Part shown: positions 45,874 through 55,814 of the stretch, piece after piece | Position numbering within the stretch: position 1 is the first letter of the stretch | How the letters are laid out: every line of letters begins with the position of its first letter | NCBI RefSeq assembly: GCF_002530675.1 | Contig: NZ_PCMX01000053.1 | Span: forward strand, 1-64,000 | Direction: 5' to 3' | From: Flavobacterium columnare NBRC 100251 = ATCC 23463 | GTDB taxonomy: Bacteria; Bacteroidota; Bacteroidia; Flavobacteriales; Flavobacteriaceae | Length of the DNA stretch: 64,000 nucleotides | Notes under the pieces: generated by a model | Seen by the model: the letters and a program-made list of their open reading frames with translations, nothing else | Told to the model about the DNA's origin: nothing | Databases searched by the model: none | Translations under genes and position numbers: made by a program

Positions 45874-47625
45874 TTATTTGATATGATTAATAAATTGTGC
45901 TTCGTATAATTTTCGATAGGCTCCTTTTTCCTTTTTTAATAAAGAGGTATGGGTGCCTTCTTCTATGACTATTCCTTTGTCTAGCACTATGATTCTATCT
46001 GCATTTATAATTGTTGCTAAACGATGCGCAATAATAATAGAAGTTCTATTTTTTGTTAAAGTTTCTGTGGCTTTTTGGATCTTTTCTTCTAAATAAGTAT
46101 CTATAGAAGAAGTGGCTTCATCTAAGATTAGGATGCTAGGATTACTTAAGTAGGCTCTTAAAAAAGCAATTAACTGTCTTTGACCTGATGAAAGTGATGC
46201 TCCACGTTCTTTTACATCATATTCATAGTTATTGGGTAGAGCCATGATAAAATCATGTGCCCCAATGGCTTTGGCCGCTTTTATTACCTGATCCTTAGTT
46301 ATAAAAGGATTTTTTAAAGTTATATTATGGTAGATGCTGTCTGCAAATAAGAACACATCTTGGAGAACAATAGCTATTTGAGTTCTTAAACTTTCTATGG
46401 TGAAATCTTTTATGTTTTGATTGTCTATAGAAATAGATCCTGATTGAATATCGTAAAATCTATTGAGTAAATTAATAATGGTTGTTTTGCCAGCTCCAGT
46501 GGCTCCTACTATGGCAACGGTTTGACCAGGGTTTAAACTTAAATTAAGATTCTTGAGTATATATTCATCAGATTTATAACCAAAAGATACGTTTTTGAAC
46601 TCTATTTTGCCTATAAATTTAGGAGCTTTAATACTTCCATTGTTTTCTATTTCTTCTTTAAAATCAAGAACTTCAAATACTCGTTGAGCAGCAATCATCC
46701 CCATTTGCATTTCATTAAATTTATCGGCTATTTGTCTTAAAGGGGTAAAGAAGATAGTGATGTACATAGTATAGGCAAAAAGATGGCCTACATTGGTAAA
46801 CGGATCGTGTTGTAATAACAAAATACAGCCAAACCAAATGATTAGACTTAAGGTTAAATAGGTTATAATGTCAGCAATTGGAAAGAAAATAGAGTTGTAC
46901 CAAACGTTTTTTACCCAAGCTTTACGATGTAAATGGTTTATTTTTTTAAAATTTTTATATTCAATTTCTTCTCGTGTGAAAAGTTGAACGATTTTCATTC
47001 CTGTTAGTCGTTCCTGAATAAAAGTGTTCATGTTAGCAATTTGAGTTCGAACATCTTCAAACGCGCTTTTCATTTTTATCTGAAATATCCGAATAGCATA
47101 TAGGAGTATTGGCATGGTAGCTACGACAATCAGAGTTAGTTTCCAATTCATGTATAGCATGAAAAAGAAGATAGTAGTCATTTTCATTAAATCACTCATA
47201 ATCATGAATAATCCTTGACTAAAAATACGGGCTATGGATTCTATGTCTGAGACGGAACGGGTGATTAGTTTTCCTACAGGCTCTTTGTCAAAATATTGTA
47301 TTTTAAAACAGCTTAAGTGGTTAAATAATTTTATACGAATATCCTTGACTATATCTTGTCCGAGTACGTTTGCCCAATAGACAAAGTAAAATTGGGCTAA
47401 TACTTCAAGTACTAATGTCAAGGCCATGATGCCTAGCATAACTAAAAAACCTGTTAGTTTTTTAGGAATTACGTAAAGATCTATAATGTTTTGTAACAAG
47501 TAGGGGCGGAGTGCAGCAAAAATAGATAACAGAACAGCCCATAAAATAACGCTGTAATATCGCCATTTGTAGGGTTTTGTATAAGTGAGTATTCTTTTGA
47601 ATAATGTACTATCAAATGCTTTCAT
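45874..47625 (-). CDS. ABC exporter, fused permease and ATPase (MsbA-like)
   Basis: 583 residues. Six membrane helices in residues 1-320, then the ATPase domain: Walker A GATGAGKTTIINLLNRF, Q-loop VLQDVFLFAD, signature LSSGQRQLIAF, Walker B ILILDEATSSID, and the H-loop IIAHRLATI. Works as a homodimer or heterodimer exporting lipids or drugs. The start overlaps the end of truA by 14 bases. Confidence 0.9.
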   Translation of the reverse strand: MKAFDSTLFKRILTYTKPYKWRYYSVILWAVLLSIFAALRPYLLQNIIDLYVIPKKLTGFLVMLGIMALTLVLEVLAQFYFVYWANVLGQDIVKDIRIKLFNHLSCFKIQYFDKEPVGKLITRSVSDIESIARIFSQGLFMIMSDLMKMTTIFFFMLYMNWKLTLIVVATMPILLYAIRIFQIKMKSAFEDVRTQIANMNTFIQERLTGMKIVQLFTREEIEYKNFKKINHLHRKAWVKNVWYNSIFFPIADIITYLTLSLIIWFGCILLLQHDPFTNVGHLFAYTMYITIFFTPLRQIADKFNEMQMGMIAAQRVFEVLDFKEEIENNGSIKAPKFIGKIEFKNVSFGYKSDEYILKNLNLSLNPGQTVAIVGATGAGKTTIINLLNRFYDIQSGSISIDNQNIKDFTIESLRTQIAIVLQDVFLFADSIYHNITLKNPFITKDQVIKAAKAIGAHDFIMALPNNYEYDVKERGASLSSGQRQLIAFLRAYLSNPSILILDEATSSIDTYLEEKIQKATETLTKNRTSIIIAHRLATIINADRIIVLDKGIVIEEGTHTSLLKKEKGAYRKLYEAQFINHIK

Positions 47626-48358
47626 TTATGTAAGGGTAGGTTACTTTGCTTAAAAATAATCCTTGTGCAGGAACCGAAAAACCTGCTTTTTTTCGGTCTT
47701 TACTTTCAATAATAGATACTAGATCTTCTTTTGTGATTTTATGGGTACCAATGTTTACCATAGTTCCCACAATAGCTCTTACCATATTCCGTAAGAAACG
47801 ATCGGCAGTGATGGTGAAAACTAAATTTTGGTTTTCTTTACGCCAGTAGGCTTCTGTTATTTTGCAGTTAAAAGTGTGTACGTCTGTATGTGTTTTTGAA
47901 AAGCACTCGAAGTCTATGTATTCAAAAAGAATTTTACAGGCTTCATTCATCGTGTTTATATCTAAAATATGATGATTATACCAAGCAAGTTCTGTATTGA
48001 AGGCATTTTTTTGAGTACTGATGTAATAATGGTAGGTTCTAGAAGTAGCGTCAAAACGAGCATGCGCTTCATCATGTACTGGAATAATACGAAATAGAGC
48101 AATATCTTTTGGTAAAAAGGAATTAGCTCTTTGTTTTAGTTTTGCTAGATCTAGTTCTTTTTGAGTATCAAAATGCCCATACATTTGTGAAGCATGTACT
48201 CCTGTATCAGTTCTACCAGCACCTACAATTTCTATACTTTCTTGTAAAAGTGTAGAAAATACTTTATTTAAAGTTTCTTGTACTGAAATGGCATTGGGTT
48301 GGTATTGCCAACCATGATAATGGGTGCCTTTATATGCAAATTCAATAAAATATCTCAA
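47612..48358 (-). CDS. truA: tRNA pseudouridine(38-40) synthase
   Basis: 248 residues from a TTG start at 48358. Modifies U38-U40 in the anticodon stem. An open TTG also exists at 48379, but the -7 box TATCTTTG (complement of 48377-48384) overlaps it, and MRYFIEFAYKGTHYHGWQYQ in pieces (RYFIEFAYKGT, GWQYQP) is the usual family start. GAGRTDTGVHA carries the catalytic Asp; RFLRNMVRAIVGTM is conserved. Confidence 0.93.
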   Translation of the reverse strand: MRYFIEFAYKGTHYHGWQYQPNAISVQETLNKVFSTLLQESIEIVGAGRTDTGVHASQMYGHFDTQKELDLAKLKQRANSFLPKDIALFRIIPVHDEAHARFDATSRTYHYYISTQKNAFNTELAWYNHHILDINTMNEACKILFEYIDFECFSKTHTDVHTFNCKITEAYWRKENQNLVFTITADRFLRNMVRAIVGTMVNIGTHKITKEDLVSIIESKDRKKAGFSVPAQGLFLSKVTYPYINESI

Positions 48359-48376
48359 GGTGTAAAAATTTGTGAG

Positions 48377-48384
48377 CAAAGATA
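48377..48384 (-). promoter_or_regulatory. Likely -7 box of truA
   Basis: Minus-strand TATCTTTG, a full match to TANNTTTG, 18 bases before the TTG at 48358. It decides between the two possible starts. Confidence 0.5.
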
Positions 48385-48423
48385 AAAGAAATGAAACAGA
48401 TTTTGAATAATATGATAGGACTA

Positions 48424-48472
48424 TAAGATCTAAAAAAAGCAGTGTATTACCTCACTGCTTTTTTAGATCTTA
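48424..48472 (-). terminator. Terminator of the Tyr/Arg-rich protein gene
   Basis: TAAGATCTAAAAAAAGCAGTG and CACTGCTTTTTTAGATCTTA pair over 20 bases with a single bulged A around an 8-base loop. One of the strongest hairpins in the window. Confidence 0.85.
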
Positions 48473-48482
48473 TTAGGCTGTT

Positions 48483-49052
48483 TTAAAATCGTCTACCATG
48501 AGCGCGATTTTCTCCTTGTTCGTAACTTCTTTCGTTATTTTTATATTCTTGTTGATCTCTATAATAATCACGGTTTTCTACTCTGTTTTCGTAACGATCT
48601 TCATTTTTTCTGTAGTATTGGTTATCTCTATTTACGTAAGCGATGTGATTTCCTCTTCGTGAATAAGCAGGGCCATAATATTCGCTATGATAGTTTCGGT
48701 AATTATTTTTCCAATGGCTTTTTCTGTGATCATTAAAAGAAGTCCAAGGGCAGTTTCCTCTATAATCTATGATGACTCTAGGTGCCCTTTGAATATCATA
48801 TCCTCTACAATAGTCTGGTAGATGACTTGATCGACACCAGCCTCTTGGTCCTGAATAAATGTACACTTGGTTAAAGTTATCATAGTAACATTCTAGTTCA
48901 GGTAAGTATACATATTGTACTCTTTCTTCTGAATAATTTGCACACCTGTTGGGATGTTGTTCGCCTATATTTAAACTTACTGAAACTTGTGCCAAAGTTT
49001 GAAAGTTTAGTATCATTAAAAAGGCTCCGATTATAAATGATAGTTTTTTCAT
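48483..49052 (-). CDS. Secreted Tyr/Arg/Asn-rich protein of unknown function
   Basis: 189 residues. Signal peptide MKKLSFIIGAFLMILNFQTLA. A Cys-containing middle part (ECYYDNFNQVYIYSGPRGWCR, in pieces ECYYDN and PRGWCR) resembles short domains of secreted Bacteroidota proteins. The C-terminal third is low-complexity: repeated NRDYYRDQQ, YENRVENRD, RYE-type words rich in Tyr, Arg, Asn and Glu. Probably periplasmic or surface; no function assigned. Confidence 0.7.
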   Translation of the reverse strand: MKKLSFIIGAFLMILNFQTLAQVSVSLNIGEQHPNRCANYSEERVQYVYLPELECYYDNFNQVYIYSGPRGWCRSSHLPDYCRGYDIQRAPRVIIDYRGNCPWTSFNDHRKSHWKNNYRNYHSEYYGPAYSRRGNHIAYVNRDNQYYRKNEDRYENRVENRDYYRDQQEYKNNERSYEQGENRAHGRRF

Positions 49053-49133
49053 ATTCTATGGTTTTGTTGCTATTGTTAATTTCTTAGTAAAGTATCCAAT
49101 TACTATGCCAAAAAAATATGAAGAATGAATCAT

Positions 49134-49715
49134 TTAAAAATTCACTAAATATTGATAGACTTTTTCTGTTGGTAACCCCACTACGTTGGTATAAGAACCT
49201 TCGATTTTTGAAATACCAATTAAACCTATCCAGTCTTGAATGCCGTAACTTCCCGCTTTGTCAAAAGGTTTGTAGTTTTTTAAGTAATAATGTATTGTTT
49301 GGTCTGTTAGTACTCCAAATGTTACTTTTGTGATTTCATTAATAAGGTCTTCTTTTTCTGTGGTTTTAAAACAAACAGAGGTAATGACTTCATGAGTGCT
49401 ATCAGATAAACTTTTAAGCATTGCAAATGCGTTGTCATAGTCTGTAGGTTTTCCTAAAGCTTTGTTGTTATGCCACACTAAGGTGTCGCTTGTAATAAGC
49501 AATTCGTGGGTTTGTAATTCACCATCAAAAGCAGAAGCTTTTAGCTTTGCTAAGTAATCGGTAATCTCTAAAAATTTTAATGTTTCGGGATAATTTTCTT
49601 CAATTTCTTTTAGTTTAATACTGAAATCAATATCAAAATCTTTGAAAAATTGTTGACGACGAGGCGAGCCAGAGGCTAGTATTATCTGATGTTTTTTAAA
49701 TTTAGTGCGTAGCAT
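49134..49715 (-). CDS. maf: Maf-like nucleoside triphosphate pyrophosphatase
   Basis: 193 residues, normal. Hydrolyses non-canonical or m-type nucleotides; linked to septum formation. ASGSPRRQQFF (substrate loop), LITSDTLVWHNNKALGKP, SDSTHEV and the GSYGIQDWIGLIGISKIEGSYTNVVGLP signature (in pieces AGSYGIQ, EGSYTNVVGLP) are present. Overlaps the prenyltransferase gene by 14 bases. Confidence 0.92.
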   Translation of the reverse strand: MLRTKFKKHQIILASGSPRRQQFFKDFDIDFSIKLKEIEENYPETLKFLEITDYLAKLKASAFDGELQTHELLITSDTLVWHNNKALGKPTDYDNAFAMLKSLSDSTHEVITSVCFKTTEKEDLINEITKVTFGVLTDQTIHYYLKNYKPFDKAGSYGIQDWIGLIGISKIEGSYTNVVGLPTEKVYQYLVNF

Positions 49716-50628
49716 AATAATTCATGTTTAAACCAATAACTCCTATGGAAAGACTGCCTAATACTATGATTAGTTTTAAAACACTACTCAGATGTCTATA
49801 GTCCTTTTGAGATTGAGCATTCCATACTTTTATAGCAAAATACAAAAGGGGACCAACAATAAAGAAGAGAATATATAAAGTAGCGTATAGTAATTCAAAA
49901 AGGTTACTATATACATAAGATAAAATCAAAGTAATAGGTATGAAAGTCAGACCAAAAACAAGTTTTAAAGTTCTGTTAGTTCCTAAAATAATGGGTAAAG
50001 TACGGATATCTTCGCTATAATCGCCTTTTATATCTTCAATGTCTTTTATAATTTCTCGTAAGAAATTAATCATAAACGCCATTATTGAAAAATCAATTAA
50101 TACGGAAAACAAAAAGAGTAAATGTCCTTTATCCCCCAAGGGAAGTACAGGGAAGAGTGTAAATAAGCCAATAATAATAACGCTAAAGGCTAATAATAGA
50201 GAGACAATGATGTTTTTAACGAGTACTATTTTTTTTAGATTGGTAGCATATAAATATAATAGAGAGGCACATAGAATGAAGACAATTACAAAGTTAGGGT
50301 GCTTAATTACGTGTGATAAATAATAGCCTATAAGAACCCCTACGGAAGTGAAAGCTGTATAGAGGTTGTAGGCAACCGATTCGTCAATGGTATTGCCTAT
50401 AAGGTTTTTGTTGGGTTTGTTAATAGCATCAGTACCTTGATCAAATAGATCATTTATAATATAACCACCTGCTGTAATAAAAAGAGTAGCGAGAACTAGA
50501 AGTATATATTGCCAATTGGGAATAGCTAAAAGAGTAGGTTGAAGTTTTAAAAAACCAAAATAACAGACTAATTGCATTAATGCAATTAGTAGTAAGTTTT
50601 TGTATCGGATTAGATGTAGGAATTTCAT
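49702..50628 (-). CDS. UbiA-family prenyltransferase (GGGP synthase-type in Bacteroidota)
   Basis: 308 residues, about eight to nine membrane helices. The first Asp-rich motif is YIINDLFDQGTDAINKPNK (NDxxDxxxD), the second is IIKDIEDIKGDYSEDIRTLP. Transfers a prenyl chain to an acceptor in the membrane. Bacteroidota members in this gene order are usually named geranylgeranylglycerol-phosphate geranylgeranyltransferase, but the acceptor here is not proven. Confidence 0.85.
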   Translation of the reverse strand: MKFLHLIRYKNLLLIALMQLVCYFGFLKLQPTLLAIPNWQYILLVLATLFITAGGYIINDLFDQGTDAINKPNKNLIGNTIDESVAYNLYTAFTSVGVLIGYYLSHVIKHPNFVIVFILCASLLYLYATNLKKIVLVKNIIVSLLLAFSVIIIGLFTLFPVLPLGDKGHLLFLFSVLIDFSIMAFMINFLREIIKDIEDIKGDYSEDIRTLPIILGTNRTLKLVFGLTFIPITLILSYVYSNLFELLYATLYILFFIVGPLLYFAIKVWNAQSQKDYRHLSSVLKLIIVLGSLSIGVIGLNMNYYATH

Positions 50629-50653
50629 GTTTTTTAAAATTTATATTGAATGT

Positions 50654-51187
50654 TTAAAAAAACTTTCCATCAAAATAGGTATTCCATTTTTCTTGGACTT
50701 TCATAACTTGTTCAATGACATCTCTAACGGCTCCTTTACCTCCATTTATATGTGAAATATACTTAGAAATTGTTTTTATTTCGGGACTTGCATCTTGTGG
50801 ACAAGTAGGAAGGCCTACTAATTGCATAACCTGATAATCAGGAATATCATCGCCCATATATAATACGTTTTGGGGATGGATGTTATAAATGTCGCAATAT
50901 TCTTTAAATGTTTCGACTTTGTTAGATGATCCAAGATAGATGTCTGTTATACCCAAGTTTCGTAATCGGATTCGAACCCCTTCATTACTTCCTCCGGAAA
51001 TAACACATACATTGTAGCCGCTTTCTATGGCTGCTTTTATAGCAAATCCGTCACGTATGTTCATTTCGCGTAGCATTTCACCTGTAGGCGTTACGTGTAC
51101 AGTTCCATCGGTTAGAACGCCATCTACATCCAATACAAATGTATTGATTAGGTTCATTATTTCTTTATAACTTTTAGACATTGTCAA
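50654..51187 (-). CDS. kdsC: KdsC-like HAD phosphatase (3-deoxy-D-manno-octulosonate 8-phosphatase type)
   Basis: 177 residues. HAD motif I LDVDGVLTDG with nucleophile Asp, motif II VISGGSNEGV, motif III in GDDIPDYQVM. Removes phosphate from KDO-8-P for lipopolysaccharide core. An ATG at 51187 and one two codons in (51181) are both possible. Its start overlaps the upstream DUF2520 gene by 14 bases, so the cluster down to maf is translated as a unit. Confidence 0.85.
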   Translation of the reverse strand: MTMSKSYKEIMNLINTFVLDVDGVLTDGTVHVTPTGEMLREMNIRDGFAIKAAIESGYNVCVISGGSNEGVRIRLRNLGITDIYLGSSNKVETFKEYCDIYNIHPQNVLYMGDDIPDYQVMQLVGLPTCPQDASPEIKTISKYISHINGGKGAVRDVIEQVMKVQEKWNTYFDGKFF

Positions 51188-51926
51188 TAATAGATTTTGT
51201 TAGCAATTTATAGATTTCTTTATGGGTATCGTTTTGTAAAAAATAAAGGTGCTCATTAATTGTAATGGAGTCTTTTCTTTTTGCAGGGCCAGTTTGTGCA
51301 TCTTTGGGATTAAGTTGTTTTATTTTATTAGCAGTTTCTTCTATAAGGGGATGAAGGATTTCAAAAGGAACTTCGTGCTCTGTACAAATTTCATGTCCGA
51401 TTTGATATAGGTGATTTACAAAATTGCAAACAAAAACGGCTGATACGTGTAATGATTTTCGTTGATCTGAATTTATTTTAAGTACTTGATTACTAATTGA
51501 TTGTGCTATTTTTTCTAGTAATAAATAATCTTGATCGGATTCTGCTTCAATACAAATAGGAATTTTATTGAAGTTAATGGCTTTGTTTTTAGAAAAGGTT
51601 TGCAATGGATAAAAAACACCTTTTCTTGAGGTTGCAGGTAGCGCTTGTATGTTGACGGTTCCTGATGTGTGAATAATTAATTTATTTTGAAAAGGAATTT
51701 TTTCTGCTAATGAGGGTATTGCTGCGTCAGTTACAGATAGTATATAAACATCGGCTTCTTTTAATTCCTCTAAAGTATGAACTATATTTTCTTTTTTAAA
51801 ATTAGGTATTTCAATGGTAGTGTTTCTTGTATACACTTGAGATATTTTTACCTCTTCTGTTCGTTGAAAAGCATTTATAAGATGAGAGGCTACATTTCCT
51901 GAGCCTAAAATTACTACTGTTGTCAT
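51174..51926 (-). CDS. Rossmann-fold protein with DUF2520 domain
   Basis: 250 residues. N-terminal NAD(P)-binding motif VILGSGNVASHL and strands to about 120; C-terminal DUF2520 helical domain from about 125 (LHVSAVFVCNFVNHLYQI, TGPAKRKD, RKDSITINEHLYFL). Related to 6-phosphogluconate-type dehydrogenases; the substrate is unknown. It heads the minus-strand run DUF2520-kdsC-UbiA-maf. Confidence 0.85.
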   Translation of the reverse strand: MTTVVILGSGNVASHLINAFQRTEEVKISQVYTRNTTIEIPNFKKENIVHTLEELKEADVYILSVTDAAIPSLAEKIPFQNKLIIHTSGTVNIQALPATSRKGVFYPLQTFSKNKAINFNKIPICIEAESDQDYLLLEKIAQSISNQVLKINSDQRKSLHVSAVFVCNFVNHLYQIGHEICTEHEVPFEILHPLIEETANKIKQLNPKDAQTGPAKRKDSITINEHLYFLQNDTHKEIYKLLTKSIIDNV

Positions 51927-52088
51927 AAGGCGAAGTTACTAAAAAAGAATTTTTACCCAAAATTTTCAGGCACAATGCGTAGGTAAGCACTTTTTAATAA
52001 AAAAAAGTTAATATATTTTTAATAGAATCGATAAACGAAAAGAAAAAAGTTTTATTTTGCAAATATTCAATTTGTAAATTAATATTTT

Positions 52089-52532
52089 ATGAGAAAGTTA
52101 TTAAGCTTATCCCTATTTTTTATTTGTTCTTACTCTGGTTTTAGCCAGATAAAAGTAATTCCTACGACTCCTATAGAGCGTTTAGGAAGGGTAGGGAACA
52201 ATAGTATATATGTGCATAAAGAAGGAAATATTTATACCTTTTTTTATAAAGATATAGAAAATCCAGAAGAATCGCCTATACGTAATTTTTCTTTTAAAAA
52301 TTTAGAGAATGATTATGAGAATCTTTTTAAAATTATAGTAGATGGTTTTAGTGCTTCACCTATATATGATATTAAATTAGAATTACCAAATGATTTTATT
52401 TGGTTGCATTATGCTAAGTCTACCGCTAAGACAACCGTACAGTTTATGACTACTAATAAAGCCACAGCTACTACAGGTATTTCAGAAGCAATGACGTTAG
52501 ATGACGTTAAAAAATTATTTGAGAAATCTTAA
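52089..52532 (+). CDS. Small secreted protein of unknown function
   Basis: 147 residues. Signal peptide MRKLLSLSLFFICSYSGFSQ. The mature part has KVIPTTPIERLGRVGNNSIY, YTFFYKDIENPEES, RNFSFKNLENDY and a C-terminal KATATTGISEAMTLDDVKKL. No recognised domain. The signal peptide, even codon use and a following terminator make it a real gene. Confidence 0.75.
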   Translation: MRKLLSLSLFFICSYSGFSQIKVIPTTPIERLGRVGNNSIYVHKEGNIYTFFYKDIENPEESPIRNFSFKNLENDYENLFKIIVDGFSASPIYDIKLELPNDFIWLHYAKSTAKTTVQFMTTNKATATTGISEAMTLDDVKKLFEKS

Positions 52533-52557
52533 TTTTTTTGAAAAATTATTTGTATGA

Positions 52558-52590
52558 CGAGATCTTTTATCATAAGGTCTCGTTTTTTAT
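52558..52590 (+). terminator. Terminator after the small secreted protein gene
   Basis: ACGAGATCTT / AAGGTCTCGT, a 10-base stem with one G-U pair and a 7-base loop, then a T-tract. Confidence 0.75.
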
Positions 52591-52645
52591 TTATAAAAAA
52601 ATCTTAAAAAAAACAAAGATAAAAGTATTAACGGAACAAAATAAG

Positions 52646-52653
52646 TATTTTTG
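52646..52653 (+). promoter_or_regulatory. Likely -7 box of the resB-ccsA gene
   Basis: TATTTTTG matches TANNTTTG fully, 29 bases before ATG 52683. No clear -33 box. Confidence 0.5.
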
Positions 52654-52682
52654 TACAGCTTAAAAATTTGAATTTCCCAATC

Positions 52683-55600
52683 ATGGATAAAAAGATCTTT
52701 TCCTTTCTATTTTCAACTCGATTGATGGCTATTTTATTTCTAGTTTTTGCAGCGGCTATGGCGGCAGGAACTTTTATAGAAGATGCGTATAATACAGATA
52801 CTGCACGTATTATTATTTATAATGCTTGGTGGTTTGAGGTGATAATGGTATTTTTTGTTATCAATTTCTTAGGAAATATAAAACGGTATGAATTATATAA
52901 AAAAGAAAAATGGGCAACCCTTATGCTTCACCTTTCCTTTTTGTTTATTATACTAGGAGCTTTTATTACCCGTTATATTAGTTATGAAGGGATAATGCCT
53001 ATTCGAGAAGGAGCTACTGAAAATCAATTTTATTCAGATCGTACCTATTTGACTTATTTTGTGGATGGTATGCACCAAAATGAGTTTAAAAGAAGAGTTT
53101 TTGAAAAACCTCTATTAGTATCAGCCGCTGTTAATAATCATTTTGTTGATGAAGAACAATTTGATAAAATTCCATTCAAAGTAGAGTTGGTAGATTTTAT
53201 AATGGGGGCAAAGGAAACTGTAAAAGAAGATCCAAAAGGTAAATTGTATCTTAAAATGGTAGAAGCAGGAGGAGGACAGCGTCATGAGCATTATCTAAAA
53301 GAAGGAGAAGTTGTCAGCATACACAATATTTTGTTTTCACTCAATCAACATACTAAAGGAGCTGTTAATATTACAATTAATGATAAGGAATCCACAATCG
53401 AATCGCCTTTTGATGGTAATTTTATGAGAATGGCAGATCAGTTAAAAGGAGTTGTTGTAAAAAACAATAAATCAGCTTTGATGTATCGTTCCTTATATAA
53501 CGTGGGGGGTGCGCAATTTGTGTTTCCTGAAACGGCAATAAAAGGAGTAAAAGAGTATCAGTCTAATGGAAACTATAAAGACAAAGAAAGCAATGATGCT
53601 TTGATCCTTAAAATAACAAATGAAGGAAAGGAAAAAAGGATAACGTTATTAGGACAAAAAGGAAGTCCTGGCGAGCCAGTGGCCTTTAAACAAGGAGGTT
53701 TAGAGTATACTTTTCAGTACGGTAGTAAAATTTATGAATTACCATTTAAAGTGCGTTTAAATAAATTTATTGCTTCTAAATATCCAGGTACCGAAAAAAG
53801 TTATTCCGCTTTTGAAAGCCAAGTAAGCATATTAGACGAAAAACCATTTGATGCACGTATTTATATGAATCATATTTTAGATCATAAAGGATACCGTTTT
53901 TTTCAATCAGGATTTGACCCTGATGAAAAAGGAACAAAATTATCCGTAAATCATGATTTTTGGGGAACTTGGATGACTTATCTAGGCTATACCTTATTAT
54001 ATATAGGATTAATAGCGATATTGTTTTTTGGAGATACTCGTTTTAATGATCTTAAAAAGAAATTAGAAAAAGTGCGTAATAAGAAGGCTAATATGATAAC
54101 TATTGTTATTTTATTTTTTGCACTCTCTTTAAATGCTCAAAAAAAACAGGCACACGCAATTCCTACAGAACAGCAGATTGATTCTATACTAAATCGTTAT
54201 AAAGTACCTGAAGAGCAAGCAGCCAAATTTGGTCGATTAGTAATTCAGGATCAAGGAGGACGTATGAAGCCAATTAATACTTTTTCATCCGAATTATTAC
54301 GGAAAGTCAGTAAAAAAGATACCTATAAAGAAATGAACTCTGACCAGGTTTTCTTGTCTATGACACAATTTCCACAAGTTTGGTATGAGATTCCTATTAT
54401 TTTTATGCAAAAAGACAACGATAGTATTCATAAGCTATTAGGTATTGAAAACAAAGCTAAATATGCCAAACTAATTGATTTTTTTGACGAAAGAGGGAAT
54501 TATAAATTATCTGAACAATTAGATAAAGCGTATAAAGCAACAGTTCCTAATCAATTTGAAAAAGATTTTATAGAAGCAGATAAAAAAGTAAACTTATTAT
54601 ATTCGGCTATTTCAGGACAAATTTTAAAGATATTTCCAGTACCCGCTGATAAAAATAATAAATGGGTTAGCTTTTTAGAAATTAGTCATTCTACAGGAAC
54701 TTCATTAGATACAATTAAAAACGTTTTGCCTTTTTATTTGAACTCTTTGGATAAAGCAACGGCTTCTAAAGACTATACATTAGCTAATAGTTTGATAACA
54801 GGATTAGAAAAATATCAAAAAAAATACGGATCAACCGTAAGACCTTCGGATAAAAAAATTGATGCAGAAATATTATATAATAAATATGATGTTTTCAAAA
54901 AATTGTACTCATGGTATATGTTAGCGGGACTATTAATGTTTGCTTTTGTAATTATGCAAATATTTAATAAGACAAAATGGGTTCATTTTTCAGTTAAAAC
55001 TTTTCATGTTCTTTTGGGAGTGTTTTTTTTAATCCATACATTAGGGCTTGTTGCCAGATGGTATATTTCAGGACATGCTCCTTGGAGTAACGCGTATGAA
55101 TCTATGATTTATGTAGGATGGTCTATTATGTTATTTGGGTTATTCTTTGGAAGAAAGTCTGATTTAACAGTAGCTTCGACAGCTTTTGTGGCTTCTATGA
55201 TCTTATGGGTGGCACATCAGAGTTGGTTAGACCCTCAGATAGCTAATCTTCAACCCGTATTAAACTCGTATTGGTTAATGATTCACGTAGCAGTCATTGT
55301 GGGAAGCTATGGCCCCTTTGCTTTGGGTGCCATTTTAGGATTAGTAGCTATGTTCTTGATGTTATTTACCAACAAAAAGAATCAAAAAGTAATGGACTTA
55401 AATATAAAAGAAATTACTTATATTAACGAAATGGCATTGACAGTAGGTTTAGTTATGTTAACAATAGGTAACTTTTTAGGAGGGCAATGGGCAAATGAAA
55501 GTTGGGGACGCTATTGGGGCTGGGATCCAAAAGAAACATGGGCCTTAATTAGTATCATGGTTTATGGCTTTGTTATTCACATGCGTTTTGTACCTGCTTT

Positions 55601-55814
55601 AAGAGGAAAATTTATTTATAATTTCTTTAGCGTTTTAGCTTTTGCATCTGTATTAATGACCTATTTTGGAGTTAATTTTCATTTAAGTGGACTTCATTCG
55701 TATGCTACAGGAGAACGACAAAATGTGGAAATCTATATAAAAGTTCTTGTAGGCTTTTTATTGTTTTCAATCGTAGTATATTATAAAATTTTAAAATCTA
55801 AAAAAAATGAGTAG
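52683..55814 (+). CDS. ccsA: Fused ResB-CcsA cytochrome c biogenesis protein
   Basis: 1043 residues from ATG 52683; an in-frame TTG at 52668 is less likely. System II cytochrome c assembly: brings haem across the membrane and attaches it to apocytochromes. The first half (1-470) is ResB/CcsB-like with four membrane helices and a large periplasmic domain. After a signal-like helix (about 474-490) and a periplasmic stretch, the C-terminal part (about 740-1040) is CcsA with the WWD motif WGRYWGWDPKETWALIS and conserved His residues (FHLSGLHSYATG). The fusion is common in Bacteroidota and epsilon-type bacteria. Overlaps the peroxidase gene by 8 bases. Confidence 0.93.
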   Translation: MDKKIFSFLFSTRLMAILFLVFAAAMAAGTFIEDAYNTDTARIIIYNAWWFEVIMVFFVINFLGNIKRYELYKKEKWATLMLHLSFLFIILGAFITRYISYEGIMPIREGATENQFYSDRTYLTYFVDGMHQNEFKRRVFEKPLLVSAAVNNHFVDEEQFDKIPFKVELVDFIMGAKETVKEDPKGKLYLKMVEAGGGQRHEHYLKEGEVVSIHNILFSLNQHTKGAVNITINDKESTIESPFDGNFMRMADQLKGVVVKNNKSALMYRSLYNVGGAQFVFPETAIKGVKEYQSNGNYKDKESNDALILKITNEGKEKRITLLGQKGSPGEPVAFKQGGLEYTFQYGSKIYELPFKVRLNKFIASKYPGTEKSYSAFESQVSILDEKPFDARIYMNHILDHKGYRFFQSGFDPDEKGTKLSVNHDFWGTWMTYLGYTLLYIGLIAILFFGDTRFNDLKKKLEKVRNKKANMITIVILFFALSLNAQKKQAHAIPTEQQIDSILNRYKVPEEQAAKFGRLVIQDQGGRMKPINTFSSELLRKVSKKDTYKEMNSDQVFLSMTQFPQVWYEIPIIFMQKDNDSIHKLLGIENKAKYAKLIDFFDERGNYKLSEQLDKAYKATVPNQFEKDFIEADKKVNLLYSAISGQILKIFPVPADKNNKWVSFLEISHSTGTSLDTIKNVLPFYLNSLDKATASKDYTLANSLITGLEKYQKKYGSTVRPSDKKIDAEILYNKYDVFKKLYSWYMLAGLLMFAFVIMQIFNKTKWVHFSVKTFHVLLGVFFLIHTLGLVARWYISGHAPWSNAYESMIYVGWSIMLFGLFFGRKSDLTVASTAFVASMILWVAHQSWLDPQIANLQPVLNSYWLMIHVAVIVGSYGPFALGAILGLVAMFLMLFTNKKNQKVMDLNIKEITYINEMALTVGLVMLTIGNFLGGQWANESWGRYWGWDPKETWALISIMVYGFVIHMRFVPALRGKFIYNFFSVLAFASVLMTYFGVNFHLSGLHSYATGERQNVEIYIKVLVGFLLFSIVVYYKILKSKKNE